Source: Patagioenas fasciata
Taxonomy: Eukaryota; Chordata; Aves; Columbiformes; Columbidae
Assembly: GCF_037038585.1 (NCBI RefSeq)
Contig: NC_092521.1
Location: 48,969,898 to 49,033,897 of the forward strand
Direction: 5' to 3'
DNA length: 64,000 nucleotides
Shown here piece by piece: positions 27,301 to 40,622 of this stretch (positions within the stretch are counted from its first letter, which is position 1; each line of letters starts with the position of its first letter). The notes below the pieces were generated by a model, which saw only the letters and a list, made by a program, of their open reading frames with translations, searched no databases and was not told where the DNA came from. A program made the position numbers and the translations under genes.

Positions 27301-30300
27301 GCATTTGCTGCTTGTTTGTGTCATAACTGCATTTCATGCAGTATCTAGAAGTGTAGAGACTTGGGTCTGGGCCAGTCTGAAGTAAAGCAGCTAATGCAAA
27401 TACCCCCCCACCCCAATAAAACACAAGAAACCCCAAACATGATACAAAGCGTTCTAGAATGGAGATAGAAATCTAATAGCTAGCTAACACTTAAAATGCA
27501 CTGCAATTTAATCCTTTAAATTTCATGTATTTGGAGGGAGGAGAGGGTTGGAGCGAGGTACAGAGGAGGAGACCAGTCAACAGTGAAGACATTACAATCC
27601 TTAGCCTCAACATGGAACTACTTAAGCATGCCATAATTGCATCACAGAAGGTATGCATACCCCGAAACCAAAAAGGAAGCAGGAAGGCAAGAAAAAACAA
27701 ACACAGTATGATGAACCAAACAGGTAACCTTCGGGAAGCAGAAATCTAGCCCTGGCTAACCCGAAACAAAGGAACATAAACTGGCAAGGAAAAATGAAGA
27801 TGGGGAACAGGAGGACTGAGAGGAAATTTCAAGTGCAAACAGATGCATTTCTGCAAACACATGGGCAATGTAAATATCTGAAAGAGAATTAGTGGATTTG
27901 CTGTATCAAAGGGGCAATTAGAAAATGACAAGTGTCAGAGACTACATTATATCCTTCTGTCAGTCTTTTACTGATTGGAAATACATTCACTCTCTACGTA
28001 TTTTATTTAATTACTAAAGATGGGGGCCTGTCAAACATTGAGATATCAGAAAAGAAACTGCAAGATTGACATGCTAAAGTAACAAACCTCCCAGAGCAGA
28101 TGGCATCAATCAAGGCTGATAGCTGTTAACAAAATCATGCATGTTTCTCTTAAAAATAGACTGTTCTGCTATACCAAATCAATGGAATATAGCATGTATT
28201 TTGCTTGAAAATAAAGATCAGCTCAGCCACATGAAAAAGGATGAAATTTAAGTTAGTGGATTAAAAGAGCTACACACAAGCTTGATGCTAAGCATGACTG
28301 ATCCAGTAACAGAAAAGCATACCTTTTTAACTTTCTAAAAAAACTTTGAAGTGTCTCAACGAAGCCATAGATTACACAGAATCACTTAATATAGCTTTTA
28401 GAGGAAATTTCAGAAAGTCTTTGATAACTTTTCTCACAAGATGCTTGTAAGAAAACCTAGGAGTCATGAGGTGAGATGCAAAATTCTGCCCTACAGTCTC
28501 TTTTACGAAAGAAAGCAAGTGTTGCAAGGATGAAGAATGAAAGGTTAGCAAGGATGGCAGTAAACCCTGACACAGATAGACCCCAGGGGTGATGTTTAAA
28601 ACTTTGATGAATTATCAGAACAATAAGCTGGGACATTTGGAGGTAACAACGTTGTCAAAATTGTCTGGCTCCTTGGTCACCCAGGGCAAGACAAGACTGA
28701 AAAACTTGGGGACCCAAATACGGATGTGAAGAGGAAGATGGCATTAATTTTGTTGCTTTGCCAACACCAAAAGTGACAAATGTGAGAAGAAATATTTTGA
28801 GTTCTTCACATACACTCCCAGGTTATGAAGAATGTCTTAAAACCTGATCTTACATGTCACATGAGAGCAGAGAAGCAGTGAAAGGGGCAGCCCGTGGTGC
28901 CCAGTTGCCAAAGGCAAAGCTCTAGCAGCTCCAAGCAGCACTGGGAGTGGGAGAGCAGGGAGAGGGGGCTCCCAAAACACAGCCAGGCTCCTCTCCCTAT
29001 GCTGGGGGGGCTGCCCAGGGCCAGAGGGGTACAAAGCCTGGCCTGCAAGGAGAGAGCCGCTGACTGAGTGAACTGATCTGGTTACCCTGGCGTACAAAAG
29101 TCAGGGTAAACACAGAAGGGACCCAAAATGCACAAAAACACAGAGGCATGGAAAGTGACTGGGTGGCTGTGCGAGAGCTGGTTTGTTTAGAGAGAAGACT
29201 GAGAATATGATAAAGGTAGATGATAACAATGAATACAGCTGAGAAAAGAAATTATAAGCTTCATTTTACTCTTTCATAATATTAGAAAAAGGTTTGTGTG
29301 GCAGTGTTAGTTTGTAAAAAAGAAACTGCTGTTATTCCTGATAGACTCAACTTTTCTAAATTTTTGCCCAGAACTGGCTGCAGCATCACTCCTGCCTTTT
29401 TCCATGTGTGTTTTGCTACCATTACAAACTGAGATGGCAGGGGCAATGTTCTCACAAAGATCAGAAATGCAATAAAACATAAAACCAGCAAGTCTAAAGC
29501 GGATAAGAGGAATTATATTTTCATACCAAATGGAAATTCTCTGATGCAGAATGGACTAGATGGCCTTTAAAGGCTCCTTCCAACCCAAACTGTTCTATGG
29601 TTCTACAATTGCCAGCAAGTATCAGCTCAGCCTGGACTGGCATATCAAGGTTCTCCTGGGCTTGTCCTTGGGAGAGAGGCAGGAGACAAGGCTGTGTAAA
29701 GACTGGACTTTGTGCAATACAACAAAGCTGTGATCCGTTTTTAAGTAGAACTGTACTGGACCCTTCATATTATTTGTCTACAAAAATTACAAAATATTGT
29801 AATCCAAAAGTTCCTTTCACTGTTCCTGTATATTTTTCTTCCCTTACTCCTGCAGTGATGATATTCTGCTGCAAAATTACTGGTGAAAAATGTTCAGTTT
29901 GGTATGGGTTATTTGAAATTTTGTCAGTCCTGGGGTGGGCAAGAAAGAAATGGAAAGATGGTTGAATAAGGAGAAATTCTAGTTTATGGAAATGAATAGG
30001 ACATGTTTAAAGCACAGAATAAGCTCCTTTCATCTCACAGCAAATACAGTATTTGTGGGATGTCAGGATTATGAGTTTCTTGTGAATGACTAGAGTTCAA
30101 AATACTCCTATTTGTAATTTTGTGGCTAGTGGCACTTCAGGGTCCAAGAGTTACCAGAGGAAATAACAGAGAGGGAAATAATTTAGAGAAGAAACTAAAA
30201 TGTTATTATGACACAAATCACAGTGGAGAAACGGAAGATGAATTTTGTTCCATCATACAGTACATGCTTTAGTCTACAAGCTAAGAAATAATAGTACAAA

Positions 30301-32804
30301 ACCTCTCTGCTTAACCTGATATACAAATCAAATCAATTTAATTACTCCACCTTTGTTTGGCAGTAAAGAGCGATGGAATAGGTGAAATGTAGGCAACTAC
30401 ACGGTGGTATTGCCAACGCTGAATGTTTTTGGTTTTTAGCTAAAAAAACCAAACAAAAAACAAATGAAGGTCACATTGTGTCTTTTTTAATCAGTGTCCC
30501 CAGTGGATACTTCTGTTCTCATTCTTACAGAGTTATTTTATAAGAATCTGCATTTGAAAGCCCAGTATTTGACTTCTGGTTTTGACTAACAAGACTTAGA
30601 TGCTTGGGTGCAAAATTGCTAGCCTGTGAGACTGCTAAGATACCAAGCCAGGGGCCACCAGAAAATAAGAAGTATTAAATACACTATGAATTTCCCACAA
30701 ACTCTTTTACAGACTCCTAGGGTAACACATATTGCAGTCTGTATGTAAGAAGGGGAAGGAGAACAGTCAGATCACAGTTTTCTCTTCTGTACTCAAGGGC
30801 AGATTGTGTAATCTCCATAGGTGGGTGCACATCTTTAAATATATTCTGAATATTAATGAATTTGGCATCTGTGTCTGCCAGCCACAAAATAGCAATCTGC
30901 AAGCTGCTCCGAGCATCCCACACTGTGCCAGGGTTTCTGTGGAGGTGATCAGAACCTCACAGGATTAGACACACTGGGCAAAACCTGCTATATTTAGCTA
31001 TGCATAGGGAGTTCCCCTGTTTCCTTGGTTATCTACTACATTTGCAAATAAATGTGCTGCTGAAAGCATTAATAAGTGCTATCAGTAACTTCTTCAATCT
31101 GTAAACTGATCACAGAGCAAGGTAAAACAGATTGCTAGTTAGAAAGTGCAGCTATGTCCCAATAGACTGGAGAACAGAACAGCAGGAGTCACTTTCCTAA
31201 GGCAAAGAACTGAATACACAAGCCTGTCCAGAAGTTAAAACCGAGTTGACGGAGCATTCCCTAGTCATACACGGAGGAGGAAGAGGTTGCTTGGTACACC
31301 ATGCATTTATGAAAGGTTATGGGTAGACAGTTAAACCGAGAGAAGTGTTTTTGTGCTCTATTCTGAGTGAAAAAGAGAGAAACAAGTTCCTAAAAGACAC
31401 AGATTTACCTGGAGAGGCATCCAGTGAAGCTGTGGACATGTTTCCCCTCTGCTCAGGAGAATCTCTGTTGCTATGAGCAGATGACACCAAAGGATTGTTT
31501 GAATAGAATAACCACAAAACAAGTAATGCTAATGGCCACCTCTTTTGTTGCATTTTTTATCAGCAGATTTCAAAATTTATCACAAAAGAAGTGTTTAACT
31601 ATGGACGCATTTTACAGAGAGGGAAACTACCGTGCAGAAGATGGAGTGACCTATCGAAATTCACCCAGGAGGCATTTTGCTGAGTCAGGAACAGAAACTA
31701 GAGTGCCAGCCCAATGGGGAAGGTTTCCTAAAACAACATGGAACCAAGGAGAAAAAGGAGCAAAGTCTCCACATTTCAGCAATGAGAAGCACCATCTGCC
31801 TAGTTCACCATTTTTTTAAAGAATATTAGCACAGACTTTTGAGTATTTAATTAATTACTGAGCTGGCTCTGCGGTTCCTTTACAGGATGAAAACAAACAC
31901 TTAAACAAACCTCTCCTGCCAACCCCACCCAACACCTACACCTACTCAGTTACAACAGATGGATGAATGCCACAGACCAGATGTCAACACGATACCAAAT
32001 TTGACACTGCACAAGAAGGTGTAGCACGCTGCAGAAAAGAACTGCTCCCACGGTAACATTATTTAAATGCCAGATTGCACTGATCCCTGTTAGAAGTGAT
32101 ATGCACAGAACCCAGACAGCGAAGACTGTAATTGCTGCCACAACCTCCTGAAATCTCTCCATCTCTTCTAATAGTCTTGCCTAAATTTTATTATCTTCCA
32201 AAGGTGGGAAGCTTTGCTGAAAAAGGATATAGAAATACCTGGCTGGAGTCCAAGAGGGATGGGATGACTGTCTCCTCTTCTTGGAACAGCTTTGATTACA
32301 CCTGCTTTTGTAGCGTCTAGTAAATAGGGTCACTCAAGGTGCTCCTTGCTGCCCTTGGACATTGGCCTTGAAGGACAGGTGATCTCTCTTCTAAGAGATT
32401 GTCTATTCCTGAAAGAGATTCAGATGTAGCATGGACCGGGACATGCGTATGTGAAGAGTACGTGGAGTGTGAAGACATTTACATAGGTGGCAGCTTCATT
32501 TGAATGGTTTGTATAATACTCTACCAATTGACTACTTTAAGTCTGAAGCAGTGTACCCTCCCGAGCAAATCTGAAGGCCCTGCGGGTTGAATAGGTGGCC
32601 CAGAGTTACTGGGCTTTCTGAGGACATTGGTCACCTTGTGTGTCTGTAGCATGGCATGATGACCTGAGCTAGGTCAGCTCCCCTGGAGCTGCGGAGCATC
32701 TGTAGTTGTTACTGCGGAGTTCAGATGAAAGAGGTGCCTTTGCAAGCCCAGTTTGATTTCTGCCGGAGCAACAACATTTTGGAACGGAAACTTGAACAGT
32801 CCCT
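24336..32804. other. Gene-free region
   Basis: No coding sequence or RNA gene is recognised on either strand. Apart from a short CR1 fragment (29,543-29,607) and poly-T runs near 26,060 and 26,170, nothing stands out. Frames are short and lack domain similarity. Confidence 0.55.
29543..29607 (+). mobile_element. Short CR1 3'-end fragment
   Basis: 'gaatggactagatggccttt' is followed by 'ggctccttccaacccaaact' and degraded octamer units ('gttctatggttctac'). This is the extreme 3' untranslated end of a CR1 LINE, severely truncated. Confidence 0.85.
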
Positions 32805-33910
32805 CACAGCATGCTCACAGCTAAATTGAGGAGGTGTGGTCTAGACAATAGAGTAGTGAGGTGGGTTGCAAACTGGCTTAAAGAGAGAAGCCAGAGAGTG
32901 GTGGTCAATGGTGCGGAGTCCAGTTGGAGGCCAGTATCTAGTGGAGTACCTCGGGTCAGTACTGGGGCCAATATTATTCAATATATTCATTAATGATTTG
33001 AACGAGGGAATTGAGTGTACTATCAGCAAGTTTGCTGATGACACTAAGCTGGGAGGAGTGGCTGACAGATCAGAAGGCTGTGCTGCCATCCAGCGGGACC
33101 TGGACAGGCTGGGGAGTTGGGTGGGGAATAACCTGATGAAATTTAACGAGAAAGTGTAGAGTCCTGCATCTGGGCAGGAACAACCCCAGGTTCCAGTATA
33201 GGTTGGGAAATTACATATTAGAGAGCAGTGTAGGGGAAAGGGACCTGGGGGTCCTGGTGGACAGCAGGATGACCATGAGCCAGCACTGTGCCCTTGTGGC
33301 CGGGAAGGCCAATGGCATCCTCGGGTGTATTACAAGGGGGGTGGTCAGTAGATCAAGAGAGGTCCTCCTTCCCCTCTACTCCGCCCTGGTGAGACCCCAT
33401 CTGGAATATTGTGTCCAGTTCTGGGCCCCTCAGTTCAAGAAGGACAGGGAACTGCTGGAGAGGGTCCAGCGTAGGGCAGCAAAGATGATTAAGGGAGTGG
33501 AGCACCTCCCTTATGAAGAAAGGCTGAGGGAGCTGGGGCTCTTTAGTTTGGAGAAGAGGAGACTGAGGGGTGACCTTATTAATATTTATAAATATATAAA
33601 GGGTGAGTGCCATGAGAATGGAGCCAGGCTCTTCTCAGTGGCAAACAATGATAGGACAAGGGGTAATGGGATCAAGCTGGAACACAAGAGGTTCCACTTA
33701 AATTTGAGAAAAAACTTCTCAGTGAGGGTGACAGAGCACTGGAACAGGCTACCCAGGGAGGTTGTGGATTCTCCTTCCCTGGAGACATTCAAAACCCGCC
33801 AGGACACCTTCCTGTGCGACCTCACCTAGGCGTTCCTGCTCCAGCAGGGGGATTGGACTAGATGATCTTTCGAGGTCCCTTCCAATCCCAAACATACTGT
33901 GATACTGTGA
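32805..33910 (+). mobile_element. CR1 LINE, 5'-truncated, with defective reverse-transcriptase coding region
   Basis: About 1.1 kb of a CR1 element. In order it shows the thumb-proximal end of the reverse transcriptase with the FADDT motif (near 33,030), a '[10 protein letters not shown]' segment (near 33,245), a '[20 protein letters not shown]' segment (near 33,375), a 'RLRGDLI' segment and the C-terminal '[10 protein letters not shown]' segment (near 33,740). A stop follows at about 33,827-33,829, then the short 3' untranslated region with 'gatgatctttcgaggtccct'. The tail is two ATACTGTG octamers (33,94-101 and 102-109 in the last two digits of 33.89-33.91 kb). The reading frame is broken near 32,955 and again near 33,160, and the 5' part is missing, so it cannot encode a working enzyme. 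The long intact 3' frame (208 codons) suggests a comparatively young copy. Confidence 0.95.
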
Positions 33911-34509
33911 CTTGTTTGCCCTTCCCAGAGAGTCCTGCCATGGTCTGAGCAGTCCAGATAGGAAACATGTACAAAGCAGTTGTCTAACAATAAAAGTTCT
34001 GTCAAAACTGAGGCCTTTTGCTGGAATTTTTCAGTTTTGATGGAATCCTGACGGGTAATGGTTTCTCAGTTAAACCGAGTGTGCAAATGACCTAGAAATG
34101 CCCAAAGTCTGCTGATTTGAGCAGCTACTTAGGACAACCTGAACACCAGGAAGCTGCATGAGATGTCCTCCTCTCAGAACTGTGAGTGGTTTTCTTTTTC
34201 TCCTAATGGGGATTTGAAACCTGAAAAATAACATTTCCCAAAGACATACTTGTAGCTGTCACACTGTCCCATTCTGGAAGAAGTATTTTGCATACAGGAA
34301 AGTAAGTCCAGGGAGATCATGGCTAAAACTATCTACTAATTTTAAGTTTGAGCTGCTGAGTGTCTATCTTTTTCAGAATATTTAACATTTTTGTAGCATT
34401 CTGCCCCAGTTGCATGCAATGTGTACTTAGCTCTTTCACAAATGAGATCTCAAGTGATTTGGGTGAGGCGCCCATAGCATAAAAAAGAGGTTCTTGGTGC
34501 CCATTTTGG
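33911..34509. other. Spacer without recognised features
   Basis: Ordinary AT-moderate sequence between the CR1 element and a MIR remnant. Nothing coding is seen. Confidence 0.5.
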
Positions 34510-34602
34510 CTTGGTTTAAGTGACTGGTCCAGTATCTTAACATAGGAACTTTGTGGCAGAGCCAGGGATTAAATCAAAGGATGTATCTTCTGCTCCAGGC
34601 AA
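34510..34602 (-). mobile_element. MIR-type (CORE) SINE remnant
   Basis: The + strand reads 'ggtttaagtgactggtccag', then 'ctttgtggcagagccaggga' and 'ttaaatc'. This corresponds to the reverse complement of the MIR core (GTTAAGTGACTTGCCCAAGGTCAC…TGGCAGAGCcGGGATT). It is diverged and the ends are uncertain. Confidence 0.55.
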
Positions 34603-34687
34603 ATTTGCAGACAAACTGTCAGACTACAGATGACTATTCAATGAGTCCCATCCATCCTGGGCACTGAATGAGGCAAAGGCCCTGTAG

Positions 34688-34765
34688 AATTAAAAAAAAA
34701 ATTTAAAAAATAAAATTTTTTAAAAAAATAAATAAATAAATTTTAAAAAGATAAAAAAATAAAAG
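34688..34765. repeat. A/T-only low-complexity tract
   Basis: Almost exclusively A and T, with AAATAAATAAATAAA units and mirrored poly-A/poly-T blocks. Confidence 0.85.
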
Positions 34766-35394
34766 GAGAATGTGATTAGATCATTAACTGCAAAAGAAAA
34801 TGTGGCAGTAGGAGAAGCAGCATAGCTGTGCTGGCTTTAATCCAACTAACAGGGAAATGGTTTTATTGTAGATGTGGCTATATGGAACACTCCAGTGTAG
34901 AGTGACTTGCATGAATATCACACCCTTAGTTTGCTGAGCAAACTTACCATGTTCTCTTTGGCGCCCACAAACTCTCAGCAACACAAGAGAGTCAGGATCC
35001 ATCCTCAGATCAAAGCTTAGTCATGTTCCTACTGCCTTATCACATTCTCTTTATTTGCAGCATGTGCGTGGGATCACGAGGCAGGCATGACCTGAAATAC
35101 CAAGGCACTACATGTAAAAAAATGGCTGGTCCTTGGCAGCGAAGTCAGGAATTATACACATTTTAAATACTCTGTAAGGTTTTTGCTTTTTATCACTATG
35201 TAGTCTTAAAGAATAGAATCCATTTCAAAATCCCTACAGTATATCTGCATATCCTTGTGTTTTAGAAAAACCCTGATATTATGTCTATGAGGCACAGGAG
35301 TTAATCCGTGTTAATCACTAGAACAACAGCATCTGAATGCAAATTCTTTGTGGATATTGGACCTCATTACCATGTTCCTGTTGGAGCAGTGACC

Positions 35395-35598
35395 TCAGCA
35401 ATATGAAGGTGGTGAGGCACTGGAACAGGTTGCCCAGAGAAACTGTGGATGCCCCATTCCTGGAAGTGTTCCAGGTCGGTTTGGATGGGGCTTTAAGCAA
35501 CACCGTCTAGTGGAAGCTGTCCCTGCCCGGGGTAGGGGAGTTTGATCTAGATGATCTTTAATGTCCCTTCCAACCCAAACCATTCTACGATTCTATGA
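35395..35598 (+). mobile_element. CR1 LINE 3'-end fragment
   Basis: It carries the C-terminal coding remnant ('ggcactggaacaggttgccc', 'gaaactgtggatgccccatt'), then 'gtttgatctagatgatcttt', 'gtcccttccaacccaaacca' and the tail ATTCTACG ATTCTATG. This is a different CR1 subfamily from the copy at 32.8 kb, judging by the untranslated region. Confidence 0.93.
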
Positions 35599-38500
35599 TG
35601 ATTTTGGCTTGTATTGTGCTAGCACTTTCTAACGCTATGGAATTTGAGGTACCAGAGGTTTTTAAACATGGTTATTGAATTCTGTGTGCTTTAGTGGAGG
35701 CTTTCTATGTCATGCAGTTTTGTAAGCTAAAAGTCTGTAGTGTGTCATTCTAATTCCTAAGATAGAAGGCAGTCTCCATGATGTATCCAAGATCAAAGAA
35801 GTAATGGCCACTTGTAGTTGCACAGTACTTGAGTGGTGCTGTTTTCATCAGGAATGTGTAGATCATCTTCACAGCAATGCAACTGTGATAACAGTGATGA
35901 GACTCTATCAGTACAATTGTTGGTCAAAAGAAAATGAGAACTCTTCCATTAATCAGTCACATGAGTAAAACTGTCAAGGGTAGACAAGTCCTGAAGTGGT
36001 AAGGAAAGTCTAGTAACAGAGAATGGAAGGGATTTGGGAGGTCTTTTAGAGTTCTGAAGTTGATCATTTTGTATTAGTTGATTAGTTGATTGCTGTAACT
36101 TCTTGTAGTAAATATTTTTTTGTGTGACAGTTATGTTTGGTGAAGTATTGGAGAGAACAAAGGAAAGTAAAGAAGAGCACACCAGGCAGTGCATATCAGT
36201 TTCCCAGGTCATGATGATATAAGTTGAAAGAGGGACAGAGAAGATGGGATGGTGTGAAAATAAACAGGAGGAAGAAAAAACACTGGAAGTTTGAGGCAGA
36301 AGATAACAAATCAGGGAGTTCTGTGACAGCTGAGGTAGGTGAGAAGTGCCTAATACATGTCTCTAGACTGCTCCAGGTTCCCAGTGGAGCCACCAAGTAA
36401 GGGTGCAAATCAAAGTTTTATATGTTTTCCATCAATGCACTTTCTATCCTGTAGTTTGTCCCGAGAGCCAGTTATCTACTTCCAGTCATCCATGAGCCAT
36501 TCAGGAGCCCTGGTAGATGGCAAGCAGGAAGAGCATTTGAGGCTGTGGTTTCTGTGGCTGAGAATACTGATTTCCCTTCATTTAAGGGTTTACCTTTTCA
36601 CAGTTCTAAGAGTGACTGCTGAAATGTTCATAGTCATGTGTGTGCTTGCCTGATGGGAAATGTGCATTTGGGGACTGTGGCTTTGGTACATGGCAAATGG
36701 CAGTTAACAGAACAAAATCTGCCTCTGGCAAATCAACCTTGCACAGAATTCTAGAGGGTTTTTTTTTCATTGGTTTTGTTTTGAAGTGACTTTATTTGCT
36801 GAAATGCAGGAAATTGATGTTATAATTTCAAAACATTTGTGGGGATGGAGTCCTTCCCTGCCATGTGCACTTATTTTTCAGTCCTTCTTTCCCACTTTTA
36901 TTTGCCTAGGCATTGGCCTGCATCCTTTCGTGTGTATTGCCTCTGATGTCTGACTCATTATGGCAACAGAAGCGTTGATGCCAGGCCCAGAAGCAATACT
37001 TAAAAACCTGCTATTCTCTCTCCTACAAGCTCAAAGCTAACCCAGTTTGTGGCAAATGAAAGAAATGCAATCATTTGGCACCTTGTCCATGCATCAGTTT
37101 GGAAACATAGGACCTTTCTGCTCTGCTTTTCTGAGTCTTTTCTATTTGACTAGGCTTTTATAGGGACCTCTAACTCTAGGGTGTGGAGTTCAATGCTTTG
37201 AAAGAAAATGACTGGTTTATTGCATTCTTACTTGGATTGCCAAGCCTTTTGCCTCACCTGACCTCCCAGTATATTTCCCAGTGCCTCATATCCAAGAATG
37301 AAGAGATTCTCAGATTTCATAGACAGAAACAATCATCCTTAGCTCTTGTGTTTGGGATAGAGGGTGAATGGACAGGGCAGTGGGAGAAGAAGGTGGCAGA
37401 ACAGGGCTTGAAAACAAATGCAATCAAAACTCAAAACCAGAAGTTAAGCGAATACTCCCAAACACGGTGTTTAAAAAATAAGCAACGCTTTTTCACTTTC
37501 TTCTTGCTTTGTTTGAGTACATCTTGTGGTCACAAATACTTGAGATTGGCAAGGACTGACCACTGCTGTACCAAAACATCTGCAAGGGCATGTGGTTGAA
37601 AGCACAGAGATTCCCCTGCACACGTCTCAGGAGGTCAGTACTAGCAGACTGCTGGAGTGCCTAGTGCTACCTGGAGTTGCACATCACAGTTGTTTTGTGT
37701 CGTGTGCCAAGGTGAGGAGTTGGAACCTCCTCAGGAGGCAGGCAAGGTTATGCAAAAATGGAGGAACATGGAAAAAGAGGGGTAGGGTCATCTTGTCATT
37801 CACATAGATATTAGTATTGTCTGTTCAGCTGTTTGTGTGCCCCCATAGGACCAACAGAGCAAGCAGGGATTCTCCCAGACAAGTGTGGGAAGTCATCCAT
37901 CCTGAGATAAAATCACAGTTCAGAGGGGAGAGGGCTTTTCTCCTGTTTGAAGCTGACAAGCATGCAGTTTTTTTCTTGACAGTTTTCAAGGGATTGCAAA
38001 GGAGAAGAGATAAAGCAGAAGGAGGAGACAGAAGAAATGTTCAGGGTAGCTTTGCATATCAGCTCAGTGTATTTTCTGCCCCACCTTTCCCTGTCCTTCA
38101 TCTTTCCAATGCCCACTAACAGAAATCTAGGAAGCAGTTCAGGCAGCTGGGGACGTACCTCTGCTCATTCCTGAAGGAAGAACAGGTAGTGGAGAGAATA
38201 TGGGAGAAAGAGCAAAGTTATTTGAAGACAGAGGAGAACAGATAGAAAGAGGAAGCATTGTCCAAGCTCGGACTGATGTGCAGCATTTCCATTACCTGGA
38301 TGTGATGCACAAGGGAGACGGGGAAAAAACAGGGAGCTTCTCATGGAAGAATAACAGCAGAAAGAAGAGCACCAGATCCAGGACATTTATCAGCCAATTT
38401 TACCAGCATGAGACTGGACTGCTTAGAGTGCCATCAAAAGAGGAGAAGCAAGAGAAGGGGTCTACGAGAAATTTCGCCACAGTTGCTTCTAATTAGAGTG

Positions 38501-40544
38501 ATAAACTAGTAGGTTTTATATCCCTTTGAAGGTTGCAAGAAAGGCAAATGCAGGAAGCCTTGGTGTACTTTAAAGCCAGACTTCTTGTTCACTTTCAGAC
38601 ACTTTCAGGGTGAAATGACTCTGCCTGACAATGGCACTTGTATGACCTGTGCAAGACATGTACTACTTGGCACCCCTGTCTAGAGACCTTCTCAGTGTCC
38701 CAGGAGAAATCCTCTCTTGCTTCTGCAGGCACAGCAAATTTACTTAAGCTTTGTTTGTGACACCAGCAGTTTGACTTGAGAGAAAGTTGCTGGAGGTTTT
38801 GAGCAAAGCTGACCTGAGGCTCTAGCAACACAGAAGCTGCTGAGGACAGCAGATTGCCTTGAGGAACAAACCAGCCCCAGTTCTACATCACCTGTGCTGG
38901 AGCCCGAGAAAATGAGACTTGCTCCCACTCCTGCCTTCACCAAGGGAAAGTCACTTCTGGGAGGGAAAAGAGTCAGATCCCAACCTCTTGTCAGCTGTGG
39001 GATGAAGGAAGCCTGGCTCTACAGGGCCCTTTTTCTTGCACTGTCACATCTGTCTGCTCCTTTTTCTGCATCAAAGGTGCTATGGCCTTAAACCCTGCTC
39101 ACCACTGCACCTTCACTGGGAGACCAGAGTTCAAATTTAGCTGTGCTACTGAGAAGCATTCACCTGTTCTGGATATAGAGCTCATTAATATGCCTTTATG
39201 TGCCCAAGGATCATAGATGGTGCAGATGGTACAGAGGGTTCAGATAATTGCCAACAGACTTACGGCACACGCAGGGATTGTTGGAGGACAGCACAACCTG
39301 AGCGAGATTAATTTCAGAACCACTTCATATTCTTTTATAGCCCAGCTCCAGCCCCCCCACCTTTTCCTGTCATTCACTGTTGTTCCAGCTTATTTTCCTT
39401 GATTAGCCCACCCCGGCCCTGGCATCCTCGTATCAGATCTTCTCTGATACAGCTGTGGCAGTGGTTCAAAAGGAACAAAACAGTATGCTATTGGGGGAAA
39501 TATCCATCTGTTTGGTCTGGACTTCTGGGTTTTTGGATTTTTGTGTGTGTGTGTGTTTCTTTATTCAAGACGAATGTCCATGGCAACACTGTACTTCTAT
39601 CTGTTAAGCCTTTGCAAGTCATCATGTGTCAGACTGGTTTTCATGAGGCCAAGATGAGGTCCCCCTGATATGACTGGTTTTGCAAACACGATAGGAGATT
39701 TTCTAGAGTTCCTGCTCTCTCCCAGAAGAACTTCATGACTCTGAGCTCTGTATTAACAGGAGAACATTAAGGTCTCACATGTATTATTAGGGAACAGGAG
39801 CAGTCTTGGTAACCTTCCTCTTTAATGAGAGTGTCCTTTAAAAATACAATAGTAAGTTGAATGATGGTTGACTACACAGAGCAAGGGAGCTTCCTATTTC
39901 TTCCATGAGGAAACTAAGCCAAATGTGTGATGCAGATTATTCTACCAGAAAGTCTTTAGCTCTTGTGCCCAGATTACTGACATTTTCCCCCAAGGTGTAT
40001 ACATTTTGCAGCAAGCACAGACAGCATGGTATGAATCGCCACTAGCTTTCAGATGACTGCAAACAGCTGAACCTCAATTCTCCTTTCCCCACTGTATTTG
40101 CTAAGCCATACCACGTTGGCAGATTCAACAGAATCAACTCAGACCGCATCAGCCCAGAACACAAGTGTACTTACTCTTCATGGTAGGATGTAAAACAAGA
40201 GGTGTGACCAGTGGTCTCACATTCGAAGTTTTATCTTTTCTTGCTTTTGGGGTTCCTCTTGAAGTCCTTTGCTTTGAAATAGTAGGTAATAGGTGCTTTG
40301 TAGTAACGGGTAATTTCCACATGACAAGTGTGTCCTCTTCATTATCCAGCTGTCTTCAAAACTATTGTGCCAACACAATACAATTACTTCCCATTTCTGC
40401 TTACCGCACTGTTGACTCAGTGACATTTTAGATACACTTGAGGAAAAAGATCCTCTTTGAGCACTGTGTAATACTCTTGTGTCAGCCAAGCCAGAAGTTT
40501 TATTACCTGGTTTTGTTTGTTTCTTTATTTACATTTCAGCTTAG

Positions 40545-40622
40545 GTGGTTTTTTTTGTTGTTGTTGGTTGGTTTTGGTTTTGTAGTTGGCTTTTGTTTTG
40601 GTTTTGGGGTTGTTTGTTTTTT
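40545..40622. repeat. TG/T-rich low-complexity tract (TTTGG type)
   Basis: GTTGTTGGTTGG and GGTTTTGGTTTTG words over about 78 bases; same composition as the tracts at 19.6, 54.2 and 57.2 kb. Confidence 0.8.
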
